Of a DNA stretch of 64,000 nt, positions 1 through 8,724 are shown piece by piece. The DNA is from Streptomyces sp. 1331.2 (lineage in GTDB: Bacteria; Actinomycetota; Actinomycetes; Streptomycetales; Streptomycetaceae), in contig NZ_OBMJ01000001.1 in the NCBI RefSeq assembly GCF_900199205.1, positions 5,263,001 through 5,327,000 on the forward strand. The letters run 5' to 3'. The notes under the pieces are model-generated. The model saw only the letters and a list, made by a program, of their open reading frames with translations, searched no databases and was not told where the DNA came from. How positions within the stretch are numbered: the stretch's first letter is position 1; each line of letters opens with the position of its first letter. A program made the position numbers and the translations under genes.

Positions 1-403
1 CGGCGATCATGCCGGTCTCGGTGACGGCGGCGGCCGCGGCCATCGCCCGGCCGCGCTCACGGACGAAGGTCAGCGCGTCGTGGGCGCTGAGCACCCCGGC
101 ACCGGCGGCGGCGGTGATCTCGCCGACGCTGTGACCGGCCACGGCACCGACCTGCTTGCGGGCCAGGTCCTCGTCCGGGAAGAGCGCACGGGCGGTCACC
201 AGGCCGGCCGCGACCAGCAGCGGCTGGGCGACGGCGGTGTCCTTGATCTCCTCGGCGGACGCCTCGGTGCCGGCGTGCACCAGGTCGAGCCCGGCGACCT
301 CCGACCAGGCGCGAAGGCGGTCGGCGACACCGTCCAGCTCAAGCCAGGGGCTGAGGAAACCGGGGGACTGGGCACCCTGTCCAGGGGCGACGATTACGAG
401 CAC
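1..403 (-). CDS. fabD: FabD, malonyl-CoA:ACP malonyltransferase (N-terminal 134 residues; runs off the window)
   Basis: FabD moves the malonyl group from malonyl-CoA to acyl carrier protein in the cytoplasm and so feeds type II fatty acid synthesis. Seen: the GQGAQ oxyanion loop at residues 8-12 and the nucleophile motif GHSVGE with Ser92. The GTG start at 403 follows a GAGAGGG ribosome site seven bases away. Only the first half of a usual ~310-residue protein is present; the rest lies beyond base 1. fasR lies directly upstream on the same strand, with 91 bases between them. In Streptomyces this gene normally leads fabD-fabH-acpP-fabF, so those genes probably follow outside the window. Family assignment is secure. 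Confidence 0.95.
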   Translation of the reverse strand, partial: MLVIVAPGQGAQSPGFLSPWLELDGVADRLRAWSEVAGLDLVHAGTEASAEEIKDTAVAQPLLVAAGLVTARALFPDEDLARKQVGAVAGHSVGEITAAAGAGVLSAHDALTFVRERGRAMAAAAAVTETGMIA

Positions 404-460
404 GGTTCAACCCTCTCTCGCCAGGCGCCCAGGGGCGGGTAGGCGACGGTAACGAAGAAA

Positions 461-480
461 ACCATCCGGGATTGTATGGT
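461..480 (-). promoter_or_regulatory. Inverted repeat around the putative -10 of fabD (candidate FasR site)
   Basis: Arms ACCAT and ATGGT are separated by 10 bases in the fasR-fabD gap. On the fabD strand a TACAAT hexamer (476-471) lies inside the repeat and could be the -10 element. FasR is known to bind the fabD promoter in S. coelicolor, but I do not know its exact site, so the assignment is inference. Confidence 0.35.
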
Positions 481-494
481 CCCTACACTCCGGC

Positions 495-1805
495 TCAGCC
501 GGGCTCTCCGGCGTCCGTCAGCCGGCCGAGGGCCAGTGCGATCCGCAGCGTGAACGCCGAACGTACATCGGAGGGGGCGTACCCCGTGACGTCGGTCACA
601 CGTCGGAGCCGGTAGCGCACCGTGTTGGGGTGGACGAAGAGCATCCGCGCCGCCCCCTCCAGCGAGGAGGCCTGCTCCAGGTAGACACTCAGCGTCTCCA
701 GGAGCGCCGAGCCCGCCTCGTCCAGCGGTGTGTAGATCTCCTCCACCAGCTGACGGCGGGCGGCCTGGTCCCCGGCGAGTGCGCGCTCGGGCAGCAGGTC
801 GTCGGCCAGCACCGGGCGCGGGGCGTCCGGCCAGGCCGCGCAGGCCCGCAGGCCGGCCGCGGCGGCGTGCGCCGAGCGGGTCGCGGAGAGCAGGTCGGGC
901 ACGGTCGGGCCGACCACCACCGGGCCCGGCGCGAACTGGCCGATCAGCGCCCTGGCCGCCTGCACCGGCTCCTTCTCGCCGCCGACCACCACCACCAGGC
1001 GCTTGCCCAGCACCCCGGTCAGCACGTGCAGCTTGGCGTACCGGGCGGCCCGGCGGATCGCCTCCACCACCAGCTCGCTGTCGCCGTCCGGCGCGCTGCC
1101 CATCACCACCCGGATCTGGCTGGGCTGGCCCCAGCCGAGCGCCGCGGCGCGCGAGAGCACGCCCTCGTCGGCGTCGCCGGACAGCAGGGAGTTGACCACC
1201 AACGCCTCCAGCCGGGCGTCCCAGGCGCCGCGCGCCTCGGCCGCCTGGGCGTACACCTGGGCGGTGGCGAAGGCGATCTCCCGGGCGTAGACCAGCACCG
1301 ACTCGCGCATGTCCGCCTCGTCGCCGGGGGCGGCCACCTCCTCGATGGCCTCCTCCATCACCTCGATCGTGGTGCGGATCAGCTCCACGGTCTGACGCAG
1401 GGTGATCGCCCTGGTCAGCTCGCGCGGGGCGGTGCCGAAGACGTCGGTGGAGATCGCCTTCGCGGACTCCGGGTGGCGGTACCACTCGGTGAAGGCGGCG
1501 ATACCGGCCTGGGCGACCAGGCCGATCCAGGACCGGTGCTCCGGCGGCATCCGCCGGTACCAGCCGAGCTGGTCGTCCATCCGCGAGATCGCGGCGGTGG
1601 CCAGCTTGCCCGAGGACTTCTCCAGCCGCTTGAGCGTCGCCGCCCGGCGCTCGGCGCGCTCGGCGGCGGTTCTGCGCTCCTGCGCCGTCAGGCGGGGCGC
1701 CGCGCGGCCGGGACGGTCACGGCCCGACCGGGGAACCGGGCCCTTCCCGGTCGGTTCGGGTACGGGACTGGGTTCGCTCTGGGAGTTCGCGGAAGCGGCT
1801 GGCAC
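495..1805 (-). CDS. fasR: FasR-like PucR-family activator of fatty acid synthesis genes
   Basis: This is a 436-residue PucR/CdaR-type transcription factor. The C-terminal helix-turn-helix (about 368-425) carries the motif HPNTVRYRLRRV typical of the PucR HTH_30 domain; the central part is the GGDEF-like/PucR region. The N terminus is rich in Pro/Ser and probably disordered. GTG at 1805 is the start chosen. It lies upstream of fabD on the same strand, as in S. coelicolor, where FasR (SCO2386) activates the fabDHPF operon (SCO2387 onwards). That synteny, rather than sequence alone, is why I use the name. Mycobacterial FasR holds the same position beside fabD and aceE. Confidence 0.88.
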   Translation of the reverse strand: MPAASANSQSEPSPVPEPTGKGPVPRSGRDRPGRAAPRLTAQERRTAAERAERRAATLKRLEKSSGKLATAAISRMDDQLGWYRRMPPEHRSWIGLVAQAGIAAFTEWYRHPESAKAISTDVFGTAPRELTRAITLRQTVELIRTTIEVMEEAIEEVAAPGDEADMRESVLVYAREIAFATAQVYAQAAEARGAWDARLEALVVNSLLSGDADEGVLSRAAALGWGQPSQIRVVMGSAPDGDSELVVEAIRRAARYAKLHVLTGVLGKRLVVVVGGEKEPVQAARALIGQFAPGPVVVGPTVPDLLSATRSAHAAAAGLRACAAWPDAPRPVLADDLLPERALAGDQAARRQLVEEIYTPLDEAGSALLETLSVYLEQASSLEGAARMLFVHPNTVRYRLRRVTDVTGYAPSDVRSAFTLRIALALGRLTDAGEPG

Positions 1806-1898
1806 AAGGACAAGACTGCCTCACCCGAGTGACTGCTCGTGCACACCCCGGGCGGAGCGGTCGGTGGCAAGGGTCACACCGCCGACTACGGTGGGTGC

Positions 1899-2675
1899 GT
1901 GACCGACGCCGCTGACCGCCCCCGTGCCGACCTGCGCCGCGCCGCCGAGCGCTACCGCTCCACCCCGGCCGAGGGCATCGAGACCCGACACGCCTTCTCC
2001 TTCTCCGGCCACTACGACCCGAAGAACACCCACTTCGGCGCGCTGCTCGCGTGCAACGAGGAACTCCTCGCCCCCGGCGCGGGGTTCGAGGAGCACAAGC
2101 ACCGGGACACCGAGATCCTCACCTGGGTGCTGGAGGGCGCGCTGGCCCACCGGGACTCGCACGGCCACAGCGGGGTGGTCCGGCAGGGGATGGTCCAGCA
2201 CCTCGGCTCCGGCTCCGGCGTCACCCACACCGAGCGCAACGTCGGCGGCGCCACCGGCCCGGTCCGCTTCGTCCAGATGTGGCTCCAGCCGGACGAGTTC
2301 GACGCGGACCCGGTGTACGGGCTGCGCAGGGTGGAACCGGCGGACGGCGCGTTGACGCTGCTCGCCTCCGGGCTGGCGCGCGACGCCGGGACCGACGCCC
2401 TGCGGCTGCGACGCCGCGACGCCGCGCTCTGGCTGGTGACCGCCGGGCCGTGGCAGCCGCTGCCCGAACTGCCCGCGGCGCCCTGGCGGTACGCGCACCT
2501 GACGGCCGGCTCGCTGGGCTACCGGACCGTCCCGGGGCCCAAGGGCGGCGGCCGCTCGATGGCCCCGGGCGACAGCGTGCGGATCACCGGCGAGGCCTTC
2601 GCCGACCCGTCGGCGGGCGAGACCGGCGCGCAGCTCCTGCTCTGGGAGATGCACTCGCCGGTCTCGTACGGCTAG
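1899..2675 (+). CDS. Pirin family bicupin protein
   Basis: A cytoplasmic bicupin of 258 residues. The N-terminal cupin has the metal-binding set His66-X-His68 (HKHRDTE) with His110 and Glu112 further on, as in pirins. Bacterial pirins bind Fe or other metals; some are quercetinases, some act with regulators, and the substrate cannot be told here. I start it at GTG 1899 (VTDAADRP) because family similarity begins there; an in-frame ATG at 1839 would add 20 residues of low likelihood. It runs divergently from fasR and convergently with the serine hydrolase, with 11 bases between their stops. Confidence 0.85.
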   Translation: MTDAADRPRADLRRAAERYRSTPAEGIETRHAFSFSGHYDPKNTHFGALLACNEELLAPGAGFEEHKHRDTEILTWVLEGALAHRDSHGHSGVVRQGMVQHLGSGSGVTHTERNVGGATGPVRFVQMWLQPDEFDADPVYGLRRVEPADGALTLLASGLARDAGTDALRLRRRDAALWLVTAGPWQPLPELPAAPWRYAHLTAGSLGYRTVPGPKGGGRSMAPGDSVRITGEAFADPSAGETGAQLLLWEMHSPVSYG

Positions 2676-2686
2676 CGGGTGTCCGG

Positions 2687-3520
2687 CTAACGCTTCAGTT
2701 CGGCGAGCACCGCGTCGGAGAAGGCGGGCCAGGCCTCGACGGACCAAGGCCCGAAGTCCCGGTCGGTGAGCGCGATGCAGGCCGCGCCCACCTCCGGGTC
2801 GACCCAGAGGAAGGTGCCGGACTGGCCGAAGTGGCCGAAGGTGGCGGGGGAGTTGCCGGCGCCGGTCCAGTGCGGGCTCTTGCCGTCGCGGATCTCGAAG
2901 CCGAGGCCCCAGTCGTTCGGGCGCTGGTGGCCGTAGCCGGGCAGCACGCCGCCGGTGCCGGGGAAGGCGACCTCGCGGGTGGCCTGCCGGACGGTGGACG
3001 GGGCCAGCAGCTTGGGCGCCTGGAGCTCGGCGGCGAACCGGGCGAGGTCGGCGACCGTGGACAGGCCGCCGGCGCCGGCCGGGGACTTGTGCGCGGTGTT
3101 GATCAGGGTGTCGGCCATGCCCAGCGGCTCGAACACCGCCTCGGCGACGTAGCGGGAGAACTCGATCCCGGCGGCCTCGGACAGCGCCCGCGCCAGCGCG
3201 TCAAAGCCCGCGTTGGAGTAGAGCCGGCGGTTGCCGGGCTCGGCGAACACCCGGTCCTCGTCGAAGCCCAGGCCGGAGGTGTGCGCCAGCAGGTGGCGGA
3301 CGGTCGCACCGGGCGGGCCGGCCGGGTCGTCCAGCTCGAAGACGCCCTCCTCGACCGCGACCAGCGCCGCGTACGAGGTGAGCAGCTTGGTCACCGAGGC
3401 CAGCGGGAACAGGTGCTGCTGCGGCCCGTGCGCCCCCAGCAGCGCGCCGTCCGCCCCCCGGACCACGGCCGCCGCGGCGTGCGGCACCGGCCAGTTCTCG
3501 ATCACACGCAAGCTCTCCAT
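2687..3520 (-). CDS. Class C beta-lactamase-like serine hydrolase
   Basis: A 277-residue serine hydrolase of the beta-lactamase/penicillin-binding protein fold. The SxxK nucleophile motif is S42-V-T-K45, the second motif is Y101-S-N103, and an HWTG sequence stands where the KTG/HxG motif is expected. No signal peptide is visible, so it is probably cytoplasmic and more likely an esterase or peptidase than a resistance enzyme. ATG 3520 is chosen because a longer frame would run through the opposite MerR promoter. It converges on the pirin gene and diverges from merR, 133 bases apart. Confidence 0.85.
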   Translation of the reverse strand: MESLRVIENWPVPHAAAAVVRGADGALLGAHGPQQHLFPLASVTKLLTSYAALVAVEEGVFELDDPAGPPGATVRHLLAHTSGLGFDEDRVFAEPGNRRLYSNAGFDALARALSEAAGIEFSRYVAEAVFEPLGMADTLINTAHKSPAGAGGLSTVADLARFAAELQAPKLLAPSTVRQATREVAFPGTGGVLPGYGHQRPNDWGLGFEIRDGKSPHWTGAGNSPATFGHFGQSGTFLWVDPEVGAACIALTDRDFGPWSVEAWPAFSDAVLAELKR

Positions 3521-3588
3521 GAGGCCCGACTGTAGTCGGGAGCGGGGAACGTGGTGGCGGGGGCACCCGGCTGCCGGGCCGGTCGGGC

Positions 3589-3619
3589 TTGCTTGGAGTG
3601 CACTCCAACTCGGTAGCGT
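3589..3619 (+). promoter_or_regulatory. MerR-type promoter with palindromic operator in a 19-bp spacer
   Basis: A -35 (TTGCTT, 3589-3594) and -10 (TAGCGT, 3614-3619) are 19 bases apart. The 16-bp perfect palindrome TTGGAGTGCACTCCAA (3593-3608) overlaps the -35 and fills most of the spacer. Overlong spacers with the operator inside are the hallmark of MerR-activated promoters. It drives the merR-aldo/keto reductase pair, so autoregulation is likely. Confidence 0.75.
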
Positions 3620-3653
3620 TTTTCCCGTCGCACGAGACAGGGGGAGACGATCC

Positions 3654-4154
3654 ATGGCCGTACCCGCACGCATCGAGGCGGACCTGCGCAGCTGTTCCGA
3701 GGTGTACGGCGGCGCGCCGGGCGGTGATCCGGACCGGACCCCGCGGCACACCATCAGCGAGGTCGCGGTGGCGAGCGGGCTCACCGCGCACACCCTGCGC
3801 TGGTACGAGCGGATCGGCCTGCTGGACCCCGTCGACCGCGCGGCCGGCGGCCAGCGCCGCTACTGCGACGCCGACCTGCACCGACTGGCCTTCCTGGGGC
3901 GGCTGCGGCTGACCGGCATGTCCGTGGCCGACATGCTCAAGTACGTGGACATGGCCCGCCAGGGCGAAACGACCTACGAGGGGCGGCGCCGGCTGCTGGT
4001 GGCCCAGCGCGAGGAGGTCCTGCAGCGGATCGTCGACCTCCAGGCCACCCTCGCCGTCCTCGACTACAAGATCGATCTCTATGCCGGGAAGGTCGCCGAG
4101 AGCGGCGGCGCCCCGGCCGACCGCCAGTACCACCAAGAGGAGCAGAGCGCATGA
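3654..4154 (+). CDS. MerR family transcriptional regulator
   Basis: A 166-residue MerR protein. The winged helix at about 33-70 contains TISEVAVASGLTAHTLRWYE and GQRRY, standard for the family; a long dimerisation helix follows (about 105-150). The short C-terminal region has no paired cysteines, so metal sensing is unlikely and a small organic or redox signal is more probable. The first 30 residues are an unusual extension. Its TGA overlaps the ATG of the aldo/keto reductase in an ATGA quartet, so the two are translationally coupled and the reductase is its likely target. The promoter just upstream has the MerR layout. Confidence 0.9.
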   Translation: MAVPARIEADLRSCSEVYGGAPGGDPDRTPRHTISEVAVASGLTAHTLRWYERIGLLDPVDRAAGGQRRYCDADLHRLAFLGRLRLTGMSVADMLKYVDMARQGETTYEGRRRLLVAQREEVLQRIVDLQATLAVLDYKIDLYAGKVAESGGAPADRQYHQEEQSA

Positions 4155-5164
4155 CTCACCCAGTCCTTCCCGCCGTCGAACTCGGTACCGGCGGCCCGCT
4201 GGTGGGCGTCCAGGGCCTCGGCTGCATGGGCATGAGCGAGTTCTACGGCCCGACCGACTCCGACGAGGCCGTCGCCACCCTGGACGCCGCCCTGGAGGCC
4301 GGTGTCACCCTGTTCGACACCGCTGACGCCTACGGCTTGGGCCGCAACGAGGAGTTCATCGGCCCCTTCGTCCGGGCCAACCGGGACAAGGTGGTGCTCG
4401 CCACCAAGTTCGCGCTCGTCCGCAAGGAGGAGGACCCGGGCTACCGGGGCATCAGCAACGACCCGGCGTACATCCGGGCCGCCGTCGACGCCTCGCTGCG
4501 CCGGCTCGGCGTGGACGAGATCGACCTCTACTACATGCACCGCCGCGACCCGGCCGTGCCGCTGGCCGACTCGGTCGGCGCCATGGCCGAGTTGGTCGCG
4601 GCCGGCAAGGTGCGCCACCTCGGGCTGTCCGAGGTGACCGGGGCCGAGCTGCGCGAGGCGCACGCCATCCACCCGATCGCCGCGCTGCAGTCCGAGTGGT
4701 CGGTGTTCGCCCGCGACGTCGAGCGCTCGGCGGTGCCGGCCGCGGCCGAGCTGGGCGTCACCTTCGTGCCGTACTCGCCGCTCGGGCGGGGCTTCCTGAC
4801 CGGCTCCTTCCAGGACGCCGATCGCCTCGGGGCGGACGACGTGCGTCGGACCCAGCCGCGCTTCACCGGCGACAACGCGGTGGCCAACGCGGAGCTGCTC
4901 GCCCCGCTGCGGGAGATCGCGGCGGCGCGCGGGGTGTCGCTCGCCCAGGTCGCGCTGGCCTGGGTGCACCAGCAGGCCGAGGTGCACGGGCTGACCGTCG
5001 TGCCGATCCCGGGCACCCGCAAGCGCAGCCGGCTCGCCGAGAACACCGCGGCGGCGACACTGCGGCTCACGGCGGAGGAGCTGGCGCTGCTGGAGCCGGT
5101 CTCGGGCCAGGTGCGGGGTGGCCGCTACGCGGACATGGCCTTCACCTCGGTCGGGCGGGAGTAG
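4151..5164 (+). CDS. Aldo/keto reductase
   Basis: An NADPH-dependent (beta/alpha)8-barrel reductase of 337 residues that probably reduces an aldehyde or ketone in the cytoplasm. The catalytic tetrad is visible: Asp56, Tyr61, Lys86 and His130 (YYMHR). A GTRKRSR segment near residue 285 fits the NADP phosphate-binding loop. It looks closest to the AKR13/YajO-like group. It is coupled to merR by a 4-base overlap, which suggests induction by a reactive carbonyl or a similar signal. A strong hairpin follows. The substrate is unknown. Confidence 0.9.
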   Translation: MTHPVLPAVELGTGGPLVGVQGLGCMGMSEFYGPTDSDEAVATLDAALEAGVTLFDTADAYGLGRNEEFIGPFVRANRDKVVLATKFALVRKEEDPGYRGISNDPAYIRAAVDASLRRLGVDEIDLYYMHRRDPAVPLADSVGAMAELVAAGKVRHLGLSEVTGAELREAHAIHPIAALQSEWSVFARDVERSAVPAAAELGVTFVPYSPLGRGFLTGSFQDADRLGADDVRRTQPRFTGDNAVANAELLAPLREIAAARGVSLAQVALAWVHQQAEVHGLTVVPIPGTRKRSRLAENTAAATLRLTAEELALLEPVSGQVRGGRYADMAFTSVGRE

Positions 5165-5181
5165 CGGCCGGCGGGGCGGGC

Positions 5182-5212
5182 GGGCCCGGGGAGTCGGCGA
5201 CTTCCCGGGCCC
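5182..5212. terminator. Hairpin terminator between convergent genes
   Basis: 14-bp stem (one G-T wobble) with a GGC loop, just after the aldo/keto reductase stop and before the stop of the convergent TIGR03086 gene. There is no T run, as usual for streptomycete terminators; it may serve both strands. Confidence 0.7.
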
Positions 5213-5239
5213 TGCCCCTTGCCCCTTGCCCCTGGCCTC

Positions 5240-5818
5240 TCAGCTCGCGCGGCCCAGCCAGGCGGCCAGTCGGGCGTGGACGTCGGCGTCCTCGGCGACC
5301 GGCTGCACCTCGGCGAAGGGGACGCCCTCGACCCGGCTCTCGGGCGGCAGGACGACCTCGGCGATGGCCAGTGCGGTGTGCGCCAGGGCGTCGTCCAGCG
5401 CGAAGCCGCTGTCCAGGGCCTGCGCGATGTCCCAGCTGTGGGTCACCGCCTCCATCACGTAGCCGCCGACCACCATGGCGCCGGGAACCTCGCCCCAGGG
5501 CGCGACGGTCGGGCGGCCGAGCTTGGCGTCCTGCGCCCAGGCGGCGGTCGCCCGGGCGCGGGCGCGGCCCAGCGCGGCCGGCCAGCCGTCGTCCCCCGGG
5601 TCCTCGATGGCGGGCACGATGTCCTGGGACCGGCCGCCCTCACCCAGGTACGCGCAGCGGTGGATGCCGCCGACCACGTGGTTCAGCAGCTGCCGCAGCG
5701 TGAACTCGGTACAGGGGGTGGGCCGTTCGAGGTCGGCCGGGGTGATCGTGGCGACCAGCTTCTCCAGCTGGTCGAGGGCGAGCAGGTACTGCGGCCGGGC
5801 GTCCTGGACGGCGGTCAT
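5240..5818 (-). CDS. TIGR03086-type DinB-like metal-binding protein
   Basis: A 192-residue four-helix protein of the mycothiol maleylpyruvate isomerase/DinB superfamily. The N-terminal signature PTPCTEFTLRQLLNHVVGG (about 33-51) is typical of TIGR03086 proteins; one metal-ligand His is in that motif and another likely one is in VTHSWDIA. Members are suspected mycothiol-dependent transferases, but most have no assigned reaction. It diverges from the WYL regulator gene, with the regulator's likely operator between them, so it is a candidate target. Confidence 0.8.
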   Translation of the reverse strand: MTAVQDARPQYLLALDQLEKLVATITPADLERPTPCTEFTLRQLLNHVVGGIHRCAYLGEGGRSQDIVPAIEDPGDDGWPAALGRARARATAAWAQDAKLGRPTVAPWGEVPGAMVVGGYVMEAVTHSWDIAQALDSGFALDDALAHTALAIAEVVLPPESRVEGVPFAEVQPVAEDADVHARLAAWLGRAS

Positions 5819-5880
5819 CTGCGGTCAACTCCCTGGTGTCGGGCGGTTCTTCGGGCTCGGAACGCAATCTCCCAGTAAAA

Positions 5881-5899
5881 CCTGACAACGGCCGTCAGG
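5881..5899. promoter_or_regulatory. Inverted repeat operator between TIGR03086 gene and WYL regulator
   Basis: Perfect 6-bp arms, CCTGAC and GTCAGG, 7 bases apart, 20 bases before the WYL regulator ATG and 62 bases from the divergent start. Position and symmetry fit an autoregulatory site that also controls the neighbour. Confidence 0.6.
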
Positions 5900-5919
5900 A
5901 TTGCTGGGATTCTTGGACC

Positions 5920-6909
5920 ATGAAGGCCGACCGCCTGCTCTCGATCCTCCTGCTGCTCCAGACCCGCGGCCGGGTGTCCGCCACCGAACTCGCCGAGCGG
6001 CTGGAGGTGTCCGTCCGCACCATCTACCGGGACGTGGACTCGCTCTCCGCCGCCGGGGTGCCGGTGTTCACCGAGCGCGGGCGGCACGGCGGCATCGGCC
6101 TGCTGCCCGGCTACCGCACCGACGTCACCGGGCTGACCGCGGACGAGGCCAAGGCGCTGTTCGTGCTCTCCGCCCGCGGCGCGCACAGCGACCTCGGGCT
6201 GGACGGCGCGCTCGGCTCGGCGCTGCGCAAGGTGATGGCGGCGCTGCCCGCCCCGCACCGGCCGGCCGCCGAGCGGACCAGCGAGCGGATCCTGGTGGAC
6301 CCGGCCCGGTGGATGCAGGGCGCCGCGCCGGGTGGCGCGCCCGGTCCGGACCTGGGCGAGCTTCAGTACGCGGTCTTCGCCGACCGGCGGCTGCGGCTGC
6401 GCTACCGGCACGGCGGGGCGCCCGGGCCGGTGGAGTACACCGTCGACCCGTACGGGCTGGTGAACAAGGCGGGCGTCTGGTACCTGGTGGCCGATCTGCA
6501 CGGGGAGCCGCGGCTGTTCCGGGCGGACCGGGTGCTGGCCGCGGAGACCGCCGAGGAGGCGGTGCGCCGCCGGGCCGGGGTGGGGCTCGGCGACGCCTGG
6601 GCGGTGCTGCGCGAGCAGGTGGAGCGCCTGCCGGTGGAGGTGCCGGTCCGGGTGCGGGTCCGGCGCGGGCGGCTGGACATGTTCCTGCGGATCCACGGCG
6701 GCCGGGTCACCGCGCCGCCGCCGGAGGCGGTCATCGGGCCGGCCGAGGACTGGGTGGAGGTGGCGATGGCCTTCCCGGCGCCGGCCGCCGTCCGCTCGCT
6801 GCTGGCGCTGGGCGCGGACGTGGAGGTGCTGGCCCCGCCGGCCGCCCGGCGCGAGCTGGCCCGGGCGGCGGCGGAGGCGCTGCGGCTGTACCAGGACCAG
6901 GGGCCTTAG
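5920..6909 (+). CDS. YafY-type HTH/WYL transcriptional regulator
   Basis: A 329-residue regulator. Residues 1-60 form an HTH_11 winged helix (ATELAERLEVSVRTIYRDVDSL), followed by a WYL domain at about 140-200 (YTVDPYGLVNKAGVWYLVA) and a C-terminal WCX extension. WYL domains usually sense nucleic acid or nucleotide ligands, and this single-HTH subclass commonly controls a neighbouring gene. ATG 5920 is used; no good ribosome site precedes it, so the mRNA may have a very short leader. A perfect inverted repeat lies 20 bases upstream. Specific signal unknown. Confidence 0.88.
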   Translation: MKADRLLSILLLLQTRGRVSATELAERLEVSVRTIYRDVDSLSAAGVPVFTERGRHGGIGLLPGYRTDVTGLTADEAKALFVLSARGAHSDLGLDGALGSALRKVMAALPAPHRPAAERTSERILVDPARWMQGAAPGGAPGPDLGELQYAVFADRRLRLRYRHGGAPGPVEYTVDPYGLVNKAGVWYLVADLHGEPRLFRADRVLAAETAEEAVRRRAGVGLGDAWAVLREQVERLPVEVPVRVRVRRGRLDMFLRIHGGRVTAPPPEAVIGPAEDWVEVAMAFPAPAAVRSLLALGADVEVLAPPAARRELARAAAEALRLYQDQGP

Positions 6910-6939
6910 GGCCTGTCCGGCCCCGGGAGTTGGGCGGCC

Positions 6940-8148
6940 CTAGGAGTTGGGCCGGATCACGTCCTGGTAGTGGCCGAGCGAGATCGCCGCGAAGTTGTGC
7001 AGGCTGTCGGTGCCCTCGGTGAAGTAGCCGGTGTGGCCGACGGCGCGGGCCGAGGAGATCTGCTCGGAGCCGAAGCCGCTCGCGGTCGGGTCGGCGCCGT
7101 GGCCGAGCCCGCCGACCTCCAGGAACGGCACGTTGCCGATCCAGTCGCTGGGGTTGCGGGTGGCCCAGACGTGGACGCCGGTGCCCAGCTCGGCGGTGCT
7201 CTGCACGCCCATGCCGGGGCTGCCGAAGACCATCATGTCGGTGATGCCGGAGGTGTCGGACGGCGAGGCGGCCGCGCGCGGGATCTCGGGGGCGGCGGTG
7301 CCGCAGACCACCGAGCCGTACGAGTGGCAGAGCAGCGACGGGGGCGCGTCCGGGCGGGTGGTCTCCTTGAGTCCGGCGAGCAGCCGCTGCAGCCGGGGGG
7401 CGGCGACGTCGGCGAGCCGGGAGGTGGCCGCGTCCGGGCCGAGGCCGGAGGGGGTGACGTAACCGGTCCAGGACACCACGGCGGTACGGGTGCCCGGGGC
7501 CTGGCGCTGCTCCTCGGCGTGGAGGGCGCGGGCCATGCCGGCCGGGGAGCGCAGCGGGTCGACGGCCTGGTCGAAGTGGCCGAGGTCGGCGTCCGAGCCG
7601 GGGACGACGACGGAGATCCGTTCGGCGTCGGCGAGGTCGCCCCACACCTCGGTGACCAGGCCGCGGCCGCGCGGGTCGAAGGCGAGGATCTGCCGACCGG
7701 GGGCGAGCAGGTGGTCGACGTCGTTGGCGCGGGAGACGGCCAGCGCGCGGGTGTCGGAGTCGAGCGTCCGGTCGGCGGCGCGGGTGCGGGCCTTGTCGCG
7801 TTCGGCGGCCAGGGCGATCCGGTTGGCGCGGTAGCGCAGGTCCAGCGGGGCGCCGTCGTAGTTGCCGACGACCAGCGGGTACGCCTGGATCAGCCGGTCG
7901 AGCTCGGTGGGTGCGAGCGAGGCGAAGAACTCGGCGGCGGCGGCCGGGGTGGTGGTGGCCGGGTCGGGCAGCGTTCGGCCGAAGGAGTGGTCCTGGATCC
8001 AGGCAGCGCTGCCGGCCGGGGGCGTGGAGATCGCCAGTTGTTCGGAGGAGACCGCGGCCGCTGCGGCCGAGGCGCCGGCGTCGGCCAGCACGGCACAGCC
8101 CGCGAACGCCCCGATCAGTACCCGCTTCCAGCGCCGACGGTTGCGCAC
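6940..8148 (-). CDS. Secreted alpha/beta hydrolase, DUF1023 family (paralogue A)
   Basis: A 402-residue protein with an N-terminal signal segment (RNRRRWKR, then a hydrophobic stretch to about residue 32) and a DUF1023 alpha/beta hydrolase domain. The nucleophile elbow is CHSYGSV with Ser276. DUF1023 enzymes are putative lipases/esterases of unknown substrate. GTG 8148 is preferred because AAGGGAG lies just upstream. The gene at 14698-15837 is a clear paralogue: both share LVVGN.DGAP, ILAFDPRGRG, PAGMARAL.AEEQ and CHSYGSVVCG. The two copies sit on the same strand about 7 kb apart. Confidence 0.85.
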   Translation of the reverse strand: MRNRRRWKRVLIGAFAGCAVLADAGASAAAAAVSSEQLAISTPPAGSAAWIQDHSFGRTLPDPATTTPAAAAEFFASLAPTELDRLIQAYPLVVGNYDGAPLDLRYRANRIALAAERDKARTRAADRTLDSDTRALAVSRANDVDHLLAPGRQILAFDPRGRGLVTEVWGDLADAERISVVVPGSDADLGHFDQAVDPLRSPAGMARALHAEEQRQAPGTRTAVVSWTGYVTPSGLGPDAATSRLADVAAPRLQRLLAGLKETTRPDAPPSLLCHSYGSVVCGTAAPEIPRAAASPSDTSGITDMMVFGSPGMGVQSTAELGTGVHVWATRNPSDWIGNVPFLEVGGLGHGADPTASGFGSEQISSARAVGHTGYFTEGTDSLHNFAAISLGHYQDVIRPNS

Positions 8149-8360
8149 CGCACCAACTCCCTTGGGGCCTGTCACCGTTTCACGGGCGGTGCCCGGAGGG
8201 TGCGATAGGACTGCTGACTTCCCTGCGCAAGCCTAGGGGGCCGGGAGGCACGCCGGGCACGCCTAAACTGTGGGATGGATCACATGAACCGGGAGTGTCC
8301 TTCCGGCGTCTCCCAGTGGTTCGGACGGCGGCGCGGGCGAGGGCCCGAACGGAGGGCCGC

Positions 8361-8696
8361 TCAGGCGTCGAACTCCCGGACCAGCCGCTTCGGTGCCGTC
8401 CGCCGCCAGGCCTCGGTGACCAGGTCGCGCAGCTCGTCCGGGTCGACCAGGCTCAGCCGGACGCTCACCCAGCCGTGCCGCCCGACGTAGGGGGCGGAGG
8501 AGAACACCTCGGGCTCGGCGGCGAGAAGTTCGGCCTGGTCCTCGGGAGAGGCCTTGACGGTGACCCGGTCCCCGTCGGGGGCGCCCATCGCGAAGATCCG
8601 GCTGCGGACCCGCAGCGTCTCGATGTCCCAGGTCGGCTCCTGGGCGGCCTCGGGCAGGGCCAGGGCCATCGCGCGGAATTCCTCGAACGTCACCAT
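8361..8696 (-). CDS. MmcQ/YjbR family protein
   Basis: A 111-residue protein of the MmcQ/YjbR (CyaY-like fold) family. Diagnostic parts are the start MVTFEEFRAMALALPEA, the RVRSRIFAM strand, and VSVRLSLVDPDELRDLV-type C-terminal half. These proteins are thought to bind DNA or act as small accessory factors; no reaction is known. It is a single gene between the DUF1023 gene and the peroxidase terminator. Confidence 0.85.
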   Translation of the reverse strand: MVTFEEFRAMALALPEAAQEPTWDIETLRVRSRIFAMGAPDGDRVTVKASPEDQAELLAAEPEVFSSAPYVGRHGWVSVRLSLVDPDELRDLVTEAWRRTAPKRLVREFDA

Positions 8697-8724
8697 GGCG
8701 GCAGGTTAGGGCAAGGCACTGACG

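Noticed and set aside
6907..6960. TAGGGCCTGTC near the WYL stop as a second copy of the MITE end
   Set aside because: Only about ten bases match and there is no partner repeat.
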